Below, piece after piece: positions 17,991 to 26,284 of a DNA stretch of 64,000 nucleotides. Source of the stretch: Nocardioides sp. BGMRC 2183 (GTDB lineage: Bacteria > Actinomycetota > Actinomycetes > Propionibacteriales > Nocardioidaceae); the NCBI GenBank assembly GCA_008123405.1, contig VSSA01000020.1:18244-82243 (forward strand), written 5' to 3'. The notes under the pieces are model-generated. The model did no database searches and was not told where the DNA came from. It saw only the letters and a program-made list of their open reading frames with translations. Every line of letters starts with the position of its first letter. Positions within the stretch are counted from its first letter, which is position 1. The position numbers were made by a program, and so were the translations under genes.

Positions 17991-19793
17991 ATGCGGCTGA
18001 CCAACGTCGCGCACCTGCGACTTCCGTTCGGCCGACTGCTCGGTTACGACGTCTCCACCGGCGCCCTGGGGCGGCCGCTGCCGGTCTCGTTCGACCAACG
18101 TCGTCACGTCGGCGCCGGGGACCGCGCGGGATCGTGGATGGCACTCTCGTTCCGGCTCTCCGACCCGGTCGACCCCGACGACCTGGCGGCCGCCTGGCTG
18201 GCGGTGGTGGCGCGCCACGGCGCCCTGCGCACCGTCTTCACCCCGTCGCCCGATCCTGGCGGGTCACCCGCGCTGCACGAGGTCGAGGTGGGGCCTGGTG
18301 GGTGGACCGAACACCCGATCGCGCCCGGGCAGGCGGTCAACGAAGCACTGCGCGACGTACTCGACGCCACCTGTCGCCCCTACGCCGACATCGACCACCG
18401 GCCCTCGCACCGGCTCTGCGTGCTCCAGACCGCTGACGGGCCGACCGTCGTGGTGGCCGCCGACCACGCGCACGTGGACCTGTGGTCGATGCTGGTGGTG
18501 GCCCGGGACCTGTTGGGTGCGCTGGCCCAGGTCCGGACCGGCGCGAGGCCGGAACTCACCCCCGTGCCGGCCTTCGCCGAGCACACCCGCTCCTTGGAGC
18601 AGCGCCAACGAGCCCCCGAGGACGTACGACGCCGCTGGGCCGAGGTGCTGGCGGCCTCCGACGAGGTGATGCCGCGCTTCCCGCTGCCGCTCGGCGCGGT
18701 CGGCGCGCCGCAGCGCGAACGGGTCGAGGTCCGCGACGTGCTCGACGTGGACGACAGCGCCGCGTTCTCCGCCGAGGCTCGCGAGCAGGGGGTCTCCACG
18801 CTGGCGCTGGTCATCGCCGCGATGACCGCTGTCACCCGGGAGCAGGCCGGTGCGCCGCTGCGTGCGGTCTTCCCGGTGCACAGCCGCTACGACGCGACCT
18901 GGCACGACTCCGTGGGATGGTTCATCACCAACGCTGTGCTGGAGTCGAGTGACCCGGACCCTCGGGCCAGCGCTGCCGCGGTCAAGGAGGCGATCCGGCT
19001 CGGCTCCTGGCCGCTGGAGGACGTGCTCGCTCCGTGGGGTGGGATGCCGGAGGCGCCCGGCATGTTCGCGATCTCCTGGCTGGACCTGCGCCGCCTGCCG
19101 GTGCGGGTGGACGCCACGGGCCTGGAGGCGCAATACGTCGGCGCCACCGTCCTCACCGACGGCGTGATGCTGTGGTTCGTGCTCGACGAGTCCGGTCTGC
19201 ACCTGCGCTGCCGCTACCCCGACACCGTGGAGGCACGGGCCTCGGTGGGCGGTTGGCTGGACGCATTGGTCGCGCGGCTACGCGCCGAGGCCCGGGCGTC
19301 GGTCGGCGGGCGACTGCGACTCCCCGGGCCTGAGGGCGAGCGGGTCTACCGGGTGCAACGGGCCCGGCGCGGCGACGTACCGGCGTTGGTGGGTCTGCTC
19401 GGCGACGACGAGATCGGACGGACCCGGGAGTCCGCGGAGCTGGTGCGCTACGAGGCGGCCTTCGACGCGGTGGCCCGCGACGACGCCCACTATCTGGCGG
19501 CGGTGCGGGACGAGGCCGACCGGATCGTCGGGACCATGCAGCTGACCATCCTCCCGGGGCTCTCCCGCGGCGGCACCACCCGACTGCAGATCGAGGGCGT
19601 CAGGGTCGCCGCGTCCGAGCGCGGGACTGGCCTGGGCAGCGCGATGATCGGGTGGGCACACGACCACGGCCGCGCCCGCGGTGCCACCCTCGCCCAGCTG
19701 ACCTCCGACCACGCACGCGAACGGGCCATCGCCTTCTACACCCGCCTCGGGTACGTCGACAGCCACGCCGGCCTCAAGCGCCCCCTCCCCTGA
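17991..19793 (+). CDS. condensation-domain protein fused to a GNAT acetyltransferase
   Basis: 600 residues in one uninterrupted frame. Residues 1 to about 435 resemble an NRPS/PapA-type condensation (CoA-dependent acyltransferase) domain: the core HHxxxDG motif appears as DHAHVDLWS (158-166), keeping the catalytic second His (H159) and the Asp (D163) but changing the first His to Asp and the Gly to Leu. Residues about 455-600 are a GNAT domain with the acetyl-CoA motif VAASERGTGLGSAMIGWAH and YTRLGYVDSHAGLKR at the end. No carrier or adenylation domain lies nearby, so it is not part of an NRPS here. It may transfer an acyl group and acetylate the same product (inference). Confidence 0.82.
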   Translation: MRLTNVAHLRLPFGRLLGYDVSTGALGRPLPVSFDQRRHVGAGDRAGSWMALSFRLSDPVDPDDLAAAWLAVVARHGALRTVFTPSPDPGGSPALHEVEVGPGGWTEHPIAPGQAVNEALRDVLDATCRPYADIDHRPSHRLCVLQTADGPTVVVAADHAHVDLWSMLVVARDLLGALAQVRTGARPELTPVPAFAEHTRSLEQRQRAPEDVRRRWAEVLAASDEVMPRFPLPLGAVGAPQRERVEVRDVLDVDDSAAFSAEAREQGVSTLALVIAAMTAVTREQAGAPLRAVFPVHSRYDATWHDSVGWFITNAVLESSDPDPRASAAAVKEAIRLGSWPLEDVLAPWGGMPEAPGMFAISWLDLRRLPVRVDATGLEAQYVGATVLTDGVMLWFVLDESGLHLRCRYPDTVEARASVGGWLDALVARLRAEARASVGGRLRLPGPEGERVYRVQRARRGDVPALVGLLGDDEIGRTRESAELVRYEAAFDAVARDDAHYLAAVRDEADRIVGTMQLTILPGLSRGGTTRLQIEGVRVAASERGTGLGSAMIGWAHDHGRARGATLAQLTSDHARERAIAFYTRLGYVDSHAGLKRPLP

Positions 19794-19794
19794 C

Positions 19795-19818
19795 GCCGAC
19801 CCGGCTCAAATGCACGTC
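19795..19818 (-). repeat. inverted copy of the TTTGAGCCGGGTC repeat
   Basis: In reverse complement this stretch shares 19 of 24 positions, including TTTGAGCCGGGTC, with the tandem repeat at 21863-21926. It begins just past the stop of the condensation/GNAT gene and ends at the stop of marR, so it lies between convergent genes. Confidence 0.6.
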
Positions 19819-20284
19819 ACGGACGGGGCCAAGGCCTGCCGTCACGGGCCTCGATCGCGGCGTTGAACCGGGCCAGCATCGCGGCCAGCGCCGTGACGTC
19901 CTCATCGCTCCAGCCCTCGAGCACCCGGCCGAGCCCCTCCTGGCGCCGGCGGCGATCGGCGCGCAGACGTGACCGGCCGTCGGCGGTCATCTCGAACTTG
20001 CGGGCCACACCGCCGTCGGGATCGGGGATCCGGCGTACCAGGCCCTGGCGCAGCATCCGCGCGGTCTGTCGATTCAGGGTCGAGGCGTCCAGCCCGAACG
20101 CCTCGCTGAGCTCACCGATCGACATCGCTCCCTGCAGATCGATCCGGGTGAGCAGCGTGTAGGCGCTGCGCTCCAGCTCGAGGCCGAACCCCTCGGAGTG
20201 CGCCGAGGGCGTGACGTGCCGACCGAGCACGGTGCCCTCGAACTCGATCCCGTCCACCCGCCGACGGCGTTCGTCGCCGCTCAT
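19817..20284 (-). CDS. MarR-family transcriptional regulator
   Basis: 155 residues. A winged helix-turn-helix spans about residues 38-105: AYTLLTRIDLQGAMSIGELSEAFGLDASTLNRQTARMLRQGLVRRIPDP, with the wing DGGVARKFEMTADGRSRL. It diverges from an EmrB-type MFS exporter gene (start 20369) with a 33-bp interrupted palindrome between them, the usual arrangement of a MarR repressor controlling its own gene and a drug pump. The inducer is unknown. Confidence 0.92.
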   Translation of the reverse strand: MSGDERRRRVDGIEFEGTVLGRHVTPSAHSEGFGLELERSAYTLLTRIDLQGAMSIGELSEAFGLDASTLNRQTARMLRQGLVRRIPDPDGGVARKFEMTADGRSRLRADRRRRQEGLGRVLEGWSDEDVTALAAMLARFNAAIEARDGRPWPRP

Positions 20285-20332
20285 CGGGTCGTCCCGGTGC
20301 TCTCCACGCGGCGGAGCGTACCAATCGGCGTT

Positions 20333-20365
20333 TGTGCACGCTACACGTGATGTGTATGGTGCACA
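20333..20365. promoter_or_regulatory. palindromic MarR operator between marR and the MFS gene
   Basis: TGTGCAC at 20333-20339 and GTGCACA at 20359-20365 form a perfect inverted repeat, and inside it ACAC (20343-20346) mirrors GTGT (20352-20355) with equal spacers. The right arm ends three bases before the GTG start of the MFS gene, so binding would block its expression directly. No ribosome site fits between operator and start, suggesting a leaderless or near-leaderless transcript. Confidence 0.7.
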
Positions 20366-20368
20366 TCC

Positions 20369-21850
20369 GTGACTCAGACGCTCTCCCCGCCGCCCTCGTC
20401 GGCTCCCGCTCCCGAGGCCGCCAAGTCCCGCCGGATCGTCATCGTCCTGGCGTTCGCCGGTATCACCGCCGCGGTCATGCAGACCCTCGTGGTGCCCCTG
20501 CTCGGCGACCTGCCGACGCTGCTGGACACCAGTGCGTCGAACGCGTCCTGGGTGGTGACCGCCACCCTGCTCGCCGGGGCCGTGGCGACCCCGGTCAGCG
20601 GGCGGCTAGGCGACCTCTACGGCAAGCGCCGGATCATGCTGATCTGTGCGAGCGTCCTGATCGTCGGCTCGGTGCTCTGCGCGACTGCCGGAGGCGTGGT
20701 GATGATGGTGGCCGGCCGCGCCCTGCAGGGCGTCGGTATGGGACTGATCCCGCTCGGCATCAGCGCGATGCGCGACCTGATTCCCGCCGAGAAGCTGGGC
20801 ACCTCGATCGCCCTGATGAGCGCCTCCATGGGGGTCGGCGGGGCGCTGGGACTGCCGCTCGCCGCGACGGTGGCCGAGCACACCGACTGGCAGGTGCTCT
20901 TCTGGGGCTCCACCGGTCTCGCCGTCGTGGTCGCTGCCCTGATCTTCTTCCTGATCCCGGCGACCCCGGTGTCCGCGCAAGGCCGCTTCGACCCGATCGG
21001 CGCTATCGGTCTCGGGATCGGTCTGATCTGCCTGCTGCTCGGCGTCTCGAAGGGTGCCGACTGGGGCTGGGACAGCGGCCGCACCCTGGGCTGCCTGGTC
21101 GCCTCCATGGTCGTACTGCTGGCCTGGGGCGCTTTCGAGTTGCGCACCGCGGACCCACTGGTCGACCTGCGGGTCACCTCCCGCCCCGTCGTGCTGCTGA
21201 CCAACCTCGCCTCGCTGGTGATCGGCTTCGCGATGTACTCCCAATCGCTGATCATTCCGCAACTGCTGCAACTGCCTTCCGCCACCGGCTACGGGCTCGG
21301 CCAGTCGATGGTCGAGATGGGTCTGTGGATGCTCCCCGGAGGCTTCGTGATGATGCTGGTCTCGCCGATCGGTGCCCGGATCTCCCACCTCCGCGGACCG
21401 CGGATCACGCTTGCCCTCGGCGCCCTCGTGATGGCGCTCGGGTACGGCGCCGCGCTGGCCGGGATGGGCTCCACCTGGGGCCTCATGGGGTCGGTCTGCG
21501 TGATCACCGCCGGCGTCGGCCTGGCCTACGGCGCGATGCCGGCGCTGATCATGGGCTCGGTGCCGCTCTCGGAGACCGCCTCGGCCAACAGCTTCAACAC
21601 GCTCATGCGGTCGGTCGGCACGACGGTGTCCGCAGCGGTCGTCGGCGTGGTGCTCTCCCAGATGACCACCGACTTCGGCGGCTTCCCGCTCCCCTCCGAG
21701 AACGGATTCCGGACCGGTCTGGCCATCGGCGCCGCGATGGCGTTGGTCGCCGCCGTCGTCGCGCTGACCATCCCTGCGCGGGCGAGCCGGGCTGCGGAGG
21801 AGAGCATCGAGCACGAGGTGGCTAGCCCACCCGGCGCAAACGCACACTGA
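20369..21850 (+). CDS. EmrB/QacA-type MFS transporter, 14 segments
   Basis: 493 residues. The 14-segment drug:H+ antiporter 2 layout is visible: motif A as GRLGDLYGKRRIM after segment 2, GRALQGVGMGLIPLG (motif B, with the conserved Arg in segment 4), GGALGLPLAATVAEHTDWQVLFW (motif C then the segment 5-6 loop), and later segments to about residue 475. The gene starts with GTG directly behind the MarR operator. It most likely exports a hydrophobic or cationic compound that also induces the MarR protein. Confidence 0.92.
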   Translation: MTQTLSPPPSSAPAPEAAKSRRIVIVLAFAGITAAVMQTLVVPLLGDLPTLLDTSASNASWVVTATLLAGAVATPVSGRLGDLYGKRRIMLICASVLIVGSVLCATAGGVVMMVAGRALQGVGMGLIPLGISAMRDLIPAEKLGTSIALMSASMGVGGALGLPLAATVAEHTDWQVLFWGSTGLAVVVAALIFFLIPATPVSAQGRFDPIGAIGLGIGLICLLLGVSKGADWGWDSGRTLGCLVASMVVLLAWGAFELRTADPLVDLRVTSRPVVLLTNLASLVIGFAMYSQSLIIPQLLQLPSATGYGLGQSMVEMGLWMLPGGFVMMLVSPIGARISHLRGPRITLALGALVMALGYGAALAGMGSTWGLMGSVCVITAGVGLAYGAMPALIMGSVPLSETASANSFNTLMRSVGTTVSAAVVGVVLSQMTTDFGGFPLPSENGFRTGLAIGAAMALVAAVVALTIPARASRAAEESIEHEVASPPGANAH

Positions 21851-21862
21851 AACGTCGCCGAC

Positions 21863-21926
21863 GCGATCTCGACAGACGTTTGAGCCGGGTCAGCGCGATC
21901 TCGACAGTCGTTTGAGCCGGGTCAGC
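21863..21926 (+). repeat. tandem pair of 32-bp repeats
   Basis: Two adjacent 32-base units (21863-21894 and 21895-21926) are identical apart from one base (GACAGACGTT against GACAGTCGTT). They contain TTTGAGCCGGGTCAGC. The second unit overlaps the stop of the thioesterase gene; the MFS gene stops 13 bases before the first. An inverted, diverged copy is at 19795-19818, so the marR-MFS pair is bracketed. Confidence 0.85.
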
Positions 21927-22698
21927 GTCGGGCCAACGGTCGCACGGTCAACGACTGCGCCACCGTGCCGACGGGCCCCTGCAGGTCGTGCACCACGCTG
22001 CTGGTCAGCCCGTGCCCACCAGGTCCGAACGACACGGTGGTGTCGAACCCGACCCACCCCGGCTCGGGCTGCCGGAACAGGTGCGCGGTGAGGTCGACGT
22101 TCGGGAAGAGCACCTGGCGTGGGTCGGCGCGCACCGTCATCCCGTTGGCGATGTCGGCGAGGCCGAGCATCGCCGCCGTAGAGCTGGCGGCCTCATCGAC
22201 CAACGGCACATCGGTACGCACCCAGAACCGGGCCCGCCCGGGACGAACCTCGCGACGACGGACCTCTGCCGAGGCGATGAAGCCGCCGGGCCACACCTGC
22301 GCCGCCGGCCAGGCCGGGAACTCGTCGGGATCCGGCAGGGCAGGCAGGTCGGTCCCGGCGAGATCGGCGGTGTCGCCGGCCGCCACCAGCCACGCCCGCG
22401 CCAGCACCACGTCCCGGCCACCGTGCCGGAGCGCGGCCTCGACCAGCTCGACGGTGCGGCCCGGTCGGAGCACCCGGACCTGCGTCGTACAGGGCTCGAC
22501 GGGGACGGTGCCGAGGATGTCGTAGGAGATCCGGGAGAGCGGCAGCCGGTGCGGCCGGCGCGCGGCGTGGTCGAGCTCGATCAGGTGGGCCAGCAGACCG
22601 AGCGCCGGGGCGATGTGCTGCTCGGCGGTGTTCCAGGCGCCGCCGACGTGCTCGGTCGGAGCCCAGGTCTGCTCGTCGATTCGCTCGAAGTACGCCAC
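21922..22698 (-). CDS. acyl-CoA thioesterase-like (double hotdog) protein
   Basis: 258 residues from GTG 22698, preceded by GGAGG. It has the two-hotdog arrangement of the TesB/thioesterase-like superfamily: an N-terminal hotdog beginning WAPTEHVGGAWNTAEQHIAPALGLLAHLIELDHAARRP (substrate-helix region), and a C-terminal hotdog with LADIANGM, PNVDLTAHLFRQPEPGWVGFDTTVSFGPGGHGLTSSVVHDLQGPVGTVAQSLTVRPL, typical of mycobacterial-type TesB homologues. It would hydrolyse a fatty or branched acyl-CoA. Convergent with the MFS exporter. Confidence 0.82.
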   Translation of the reverse strand: MAYFERIDEQTWAPTEHVGGAWNTAEQHIAPALGLLAHLIELDHAARRPHRLPLSRISYDILGTVPVEPCTTQVRVLRPGRTVELVEAALRHGGRDVVLARAWLVAAGDTADLAGTDLPALPDPDEFPAWPAAQVWPGGFIASAEVRRREVRPGRARFWVRTDVPLVDEAASSTAAMLGLADIANGMTVRADPRQVLFPNVDLTAHLFRQPEPGWVGFDTTVSFGPGGHGLTSSVVHDLQGPVGTVAQSLTVRPLARR

Positions 22699-22735
22699 CC
22701 CTCGATCCTCCCAGCGAGGCGTCGAGCGCGGGACG

Positions 22736-23242
22736 TCACCCTGCGCTGGCGGCGGCACTCCGGTTGGCCTTCACGACGATCCGGTTCAGCGCCACGATGC
22801 TGATCACCTGGGCCAGGTCGAGCGATGCGTCGGCGCAGCGGACCTGCCAGGCATCGGGCCAGAACGACCAGGAGGACGAGGTCGGCTCGGAGAAGAGGGC
22901 CGGGCCGTCCGGCCCGATCAGGCTCCAGTCCCGGCCCCACCACTGGCCGTGGAGATCGAAGACCCGGCCGTCGGCGAGCGTCACCGTCTTCCGGACACCG
23001 GTGAAGGAAGGCTTGAGCGTGACGATCAGGCGTCCGCCAGGGTCGAAGGCCTGCCACCGTTGCGAGAAGAGGTGGGGTCGCCGGCCTTCGCAGAGCGGCG
23101 AGCCATCGCCGGTCGTCGCGGAGAACGACGTACCGGTCCAGGCGACGACGATCCGGGCGACGACCGTGCCCGATGGCTCGGCGACGGGATAGGCACCGTC
23201 GACCTTGCGGTCGGCGAACAACAGGACGTCGGGTGCGATCAC
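22736..23242 (-). CDS. LURP-one/scramblase-like small protein
   Basis: 168 residues from GTG 23242, which has GAGGAGGAG just before it; the ATG at 23296 lacks a ribosome site. The sequence is mostly beta-strand with repeated aromatic patterns (GSPLCEGRRPHLFSQRWQAFDPGGRLIVTLKPSF, VFDLHGQWWGRDWSLIGPDGPALFSEP) ending in a hydrophobic helix (DLAQVISIVALNRIVVKA). This resembles the Tubby-like beta-barrel of LURP-one/phospholipid-scramblase proteins, which usually end in a membrane-dipping helix. Function in bacteria is unknown; resemblance is moderate. Confidence 0.6.
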   Translation of the reverse strand: MIAPDVLLFADRKVDGAYPVAEPSGTVVARIVVAWTGTSFSATTGDGSPLCEGRRPHLFSQRWQAFDPGGRLIVTLKPSFTGVRKTVTLADGRVFDLHGQWWGRDWSLIGPDGPALFSEPTSSSWSFWPDAWQVRCADASLDLAQVISIVALNRIVVKANRSAAASAG

Positions 23243-23341
23243 GGTCTCCTCCTCGATGGCCACGAGAAGGAGCCTGCCCGAAACCGTCATCGACAAGTCG
23301 CGCCGGCCCCACGGCGCGGCGGCTGGTACTGGCTGACCCGC

Positions 23342-23734
23342 TCAGCGCATCCGGATCGTGCGGGCCTTCTTCGGGCCACCGACCTTCTTCACCACGACCT
23401 TGAAGGTGTCCTTGCCGGCGGTATTCGGACGCTTGCGGTCGATGTCGACGTCGCCGTCGGAGTCGGCGCGGTGCACCCGGTTGTGGAACCGCTTGCCGTC
23501 GTGGCGCAGCACGACCCGCCACTTGCTGCCCGGCTTGGCGTCGTCGATGTCCACGTCGACCTCGAACCGACCATCGTCCTTCTCCACCGAGAAGTCGACC
23601 TTCGCACCGGCGACCCGGAAGTCGCGCTCCTTGCTCGCGTCGGCGTGGGCCGAGGTCGCGGTCAGGAGGGCCAGGGGCGTCGCGAGCAGCGCTCCGGCAG
23701 CGGCGGTGGCAGTGGTACGTCGCAGGGTCGTCAT
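23342..23734 (-). CDS. small secreted protein, unknown function
   Basis: 130 residues from ATG 23734. A Sec signal peptide is evident: TTLRRTTATAAAGALLATPLALLTATSAHA with cleavage after AHA. The mature part is about 95 residues, strongly charged and rich in Asp, Lys and Val in alternating strands (DFSVEKDDGRFEVDVDIDDAKPGSKWRVVLRHDGKRFHNRVHRADSDGDVDIDRK), ending GGPKKARTIRMR. It looks like a single beta-sandwich domain. I do not recognise a family. It stands alone between the LURP-like gene and the FAD-linked oxidase, all on the same strand. Confidence 0.75.
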   Translation of the reverse strand: MTTLRRTTATAAAGALLATPLALLTATSAHADASKERDFRVAGAKVDFSVEKDDGRFEVDVDIDDAKPGSKWRVVLRHDGKRFHNRVHRADSDGDVDIDRKRPNTAGKDTFKVVVKKVGGPKKARTIRMR

Positions 23735-23844
23735 GTCGTTTCTCGCTTCTCTCGGAATCACTGACGGGCGTCAGCCTGCCGCGTCGGGATGAGGCCCCCG
23801 TGAAGCGATCATGAGCGTCTTCTCATCCACGCCACGCTTCGTCC

Positions 23845-25254
23845 TCAGGGCACGACCTTCCCGGGATTCATCAGCCCCCGCGGATCCAACGCCCGCTTCA
23901 CGGTGCGCATCAGCTCCACCTCCACCTCGGACTTGTACGACGCCGCGGCATCGCGCTTCAGCACGCCGACCCCGTGCTCGGCGCTGATGCTGCCGCCGAG
24001 ACCGGCGACGGCGTCGTACACGATGCGGGTGAGGGTGGGGGCGGCGGCGCGCAGGGCGGCGTCGTCGCCGACCGGCGCGCTGAGGTTGTAGTGCAGGTTG
24101 CCGTCGCCGACGTGGCCGTAGGTGACCAACCGGACGCCGGGAAGCGCGTCGCGCAGCCGCGGGCCGACCTGGGCGACGAAGTCCGGCAGCGCCCGGGTGG
24201 GCAGGGTGACGTCGTGCTTGAGGGTGGCGCCGGCGATCTTCTGTGCCTCCGAGACCCCCTCGCGCAGCACCCACAGCGCAGCCCGCTGCTGCGGGCTGCC
24301 GGCGACCACTGCGTCGACCAGTAGCCCGGCCTCAGCGGCCGCCTCGAGAGCGTCCTGCAACCGGACGTCGACGTCGGCGGAGGCCCCGGCGAGCTCGACG
24401 AGTCCGTACCACCGGTGCTCCGCGTCGAACGGGTCGCGCGCGCCGGGGTGGTGCTCCAGCACCAGGCCCAGCGCCTCACGGCTGATCAGCTCCCAGGTGG
24501 TGAGCTGCTCCCCGGCGACGCCGCGTAGCAGCGGGAGCAGCGCGGTCGCGGCCTCGACCGACTCCAGCGCGAGCAGCGCGGTGGCGCGTCGCGGAGTCGC
24601 CGGGAAGAGCCGCAGCACGGCGGCGGTGACGATCCCCAGGGTGCCCTCGGCGCCGATGAAGAGCTGCTTGAGGTCATAGCCGGTGTTGTCCTTGCGTAGC
24701 GGCCGGAGTCCGTCCCAGATCCGGCCGTCGGGCAGCACCACCTCGAGACCGAGCACCAGCTCGCGCATCATCCCGTAGCGGAGCACCGCCGTACCGCCGG
24801 CGTTGGTGGAGACGTTGCCGCCGACCGTGCACGACCCCTCCGATCCCAGCGACAGCGGGAAGAGCCGGCCGGCTTCGACCGCGCTCTCCTGCACGCTCTG
24901 CAGCGCCACCCCTGCCTCGACGGTGATCGTGTCGGCGACCGGGTCCACCTCGCGGACCCGACGCATCCGATCGAGTACGACGACAACAGCCGCCCCGTCA
25001 GGCCCGGGGATGGCGCCGCCGGCGAGCCCCGTGTTCCCACCCTGCGGTACGACGCCGACGCCCGCCGCCACGCACGCCCGGACCACCGCAGCGACCTCGT
25101 CGGTGGTCGCTGGGCGCACGACGGCGAAGGCATGGCCGGTGAACGCACCCGTCCAGTCGGTCAGGTGGGGCGCCATCTCCTCGGGCGCGTCCAACACAGC
25201 GGTCGGACCGAGCGCGGCACGCAGCTCGGCGAGCAAGGCAGGGCGGTCGGGCAT
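23845..25254 (-). CDS. FAD-binding oxidase, GlcD/D-lactate dehydrogenase type
   Basis: 469 residues from ATG 25254 (AGGAG upstream). The PCMH FAD-binding domain has PQGGNTGLAGGAIPG near residue 75 and LGSEGSCTVGGNVSTNAGG in the middle, then YDLKQLFIGAEGTLGIVTAAVLRL; the C-terminal cap domain has YGHVGDGNLHYNLSAP and SAEHGVGVLKRDAAASYKS, the metal-binding/catalytic His motifs of D-2-hydroxyacid dehydrogenases. It oxidises a D-2-hydroxy acid (D-lactate, glycolate, D-2-hydroxyglutarate) to the 2-oxo acid. The AEC carrier gene lies 29 bases upstream on the same strand, suggesting uptake and oxidation in one operon. Confidence 0.93.
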   Translation of the reverse strand: MPDRPALLAELRAALGPTAVLDAPEEMAPHLTDWTGAFTGHAFAVVRPATTDEVAAVVRACVAAGVGVVPQGGNTGLAGGAIPGPDGAAVVVVLDRMRRVREVDPVADTITVEAGVALQSVQESAVEAGRLFPLSLGSEGSCTVGGNVSTNAGGTAVLRYGMMRELVLGLEVVLPDGRIWDGLRPLRKDNTGYDLKQLFIGAEGTLGIVTAAVLRLFPATPRRATALLALESVEAATALLPLLRGVAGEQLTTWELISREALGLVLEHHPGARDPFDAEHRWYGLVELAGASADVDVRLQDALEAAAEAGLLVDAVVAGSPQQRAALWVLREGVSEAQKIAGATLKHDVTLPTRALPDFVAQVGPRLRDALPGVRLVTYGHVGDGNLHYNLSAPVGDDAALRAAAPTLTRIVYDAVAGLGGSISAEHGVGVLKRDAAASYKSEVEVELMRTVKRALDPRGLMNPGKVVP

Positions 25255-25283
25255 CGGTGTTCTCCTGGTCGGGTCGACAGCAT

Positions 25284-26195
25284 TCAGGCGAGCAGCACGG
25301 CGACCAGCAGCGCCACCGGGAGGCTGAGCAGCGTGGTGACCAGGATGCTCTCCCGGGCCACGTCCTCGCCGACCCGGTAGCGGGTCGCGTGCAGGAAGAT
25401 GTTCTGGGCGGTGGGCAGCGCGGCGGTGAGCACGACGCCGAGCAGCACCGCTCCCTCGATGCCCAGGGCCGTTGCCACCAGCCAGGCGACCACCGGCATC
25501 ACGGCCAGCTTGAGCACAGCGATCGTGGTCACCTCGCGGTTGCGACCGGCCCTGCCCGGCAGCGGGCTGAGCCGCAGTGCGGCGCCGTAGGAGAGCAGCA
25601 TCAGCGGGATCGCAGCACCGGCAAGCAGCTGCAGGGGCTCGTCGACCAGCGTCGGCAGCCGCCACCCGGTGATCGCCAGGATCAGGCCCAGCAGTGCAGC
25701 CAGGGTGAGCGGGTTCGTCACCAGCCGCCGCGCCAGGTGCGCACCCCCGCGGCCTCGTCCGTCGACGTGGTCCAGCGCGACGAGGGCGAGCGGCTGCACC
25801 AGCAGCATCTGCACCAGCAGGGTCGGCACCACCACGGTGATGTCGCCGACCACGTAGGCCGCGATCGCGATACCGAGGTTGCCGGCGTTGACGTAGGAGG
25901 CCGAGAGCGAGCCGATCAGCACCTCGCCGACCCGCCGCCGCCAGCGCAGCCGAGCGATGGCGGCGTAGGTCGCGAAGCAGACGGCGAGCGAGGTCGCCGA
26001 GGCGATCAGGTTCCGCGCGGCACCCTCCAGGTGCATCCCCGAGATGGTGACCACCATCAGTGCCGGGGAGGCGACGAAGAAGGCGATCTCGCCCAGCGTG
26101 CGCTGGGAACGCTGGTCGAGGATGCCGACGTGAGCCAAGCCGGAGCCGCAGGCGATGACGACGAGGATCGTGGTGAATCCGGTCAGCAGGTCCAC
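25284..26195 (-). CDS. AEC-family (auxin efflux carrier-type) transporter
   Basis: 303 residues from GTG 26195, ten hydrophobic segments. N-terminal half VIACGSGLAHVGILDQRSQRTLGEIAFFVASPALMV and the crossover YVNAGNLGIAIAAYV with the conserved NAGNLG motif identify the family; the second half repeats with PTAQNIFLHATRYRV. Bacterial members carry malate, malonate or related acids. It leads the operon with the D-2-hydroxy-acid oxidase. Its start region is shared with the divergent 2-hydroxyacid dehydrogenase gene and contains two 21-bp direct repeats. Confidence 0.9.
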   Translation of the reverse strand: MDLLTGFTTILVVIACGSGLAHVGILDQRSQRTLGEIAFFVASPALMVVTISGMHLEGAARNLIASATSLAVCFATYAAIARLRWRRRVGEVLIGSLSASYVNAGNLGIAIAAYVVGDITVVVPTLLVQMLLVQPLALVALDHVDGRGRGGAHLARRLVTNPLTLAALLGLILAITGWRLPTLVDEPLQLLAGAAIPLMLLSYGAALRLSPLPGRAGRNREVTTIAVLKLAVMPVVAWLVATALGIEGAVLLGVVLTAALPTAQNIFLHATRYRVGEDVARESILVTTLLSLPVALLVAVLLA

Positions 26196-26206
26196 AGCGA
26201 CCCCTG

Positions 26207-26251
26207 ATGATGCTGGAACAGCACTGGCCCATGATGCTGGAACAGCACTGG
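26207..26251. promoter_or_regulatory. two 21-bp direct repeats in a divergent promoter region
   Basis: ATGATGCTGGAACAGCACTGG occurs at 26207-26227 and again, identical, at 26231-26251, giving a 24-base period (just over two helical turns). They lie between the divergent AEC carrier and 2-hydroxyacid dehydrogenase starts, at distances where a regulator would control both. No regulator gene is adjacent. Confidence 0.7.
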
Positions 26252-26284
26252 ACGATACCGATCCGCCGCTCCTACCGTCGCCGC

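Noticed and set aside
26207-26284. N-terminal extension of the 2-hydroxyacid dehydrogenase through the direct repeats (MMLEQHW twice)
   Set aside because: The repeat lies in divergent promoter DNA and the family fold starts after residue 1 of the shorter form.
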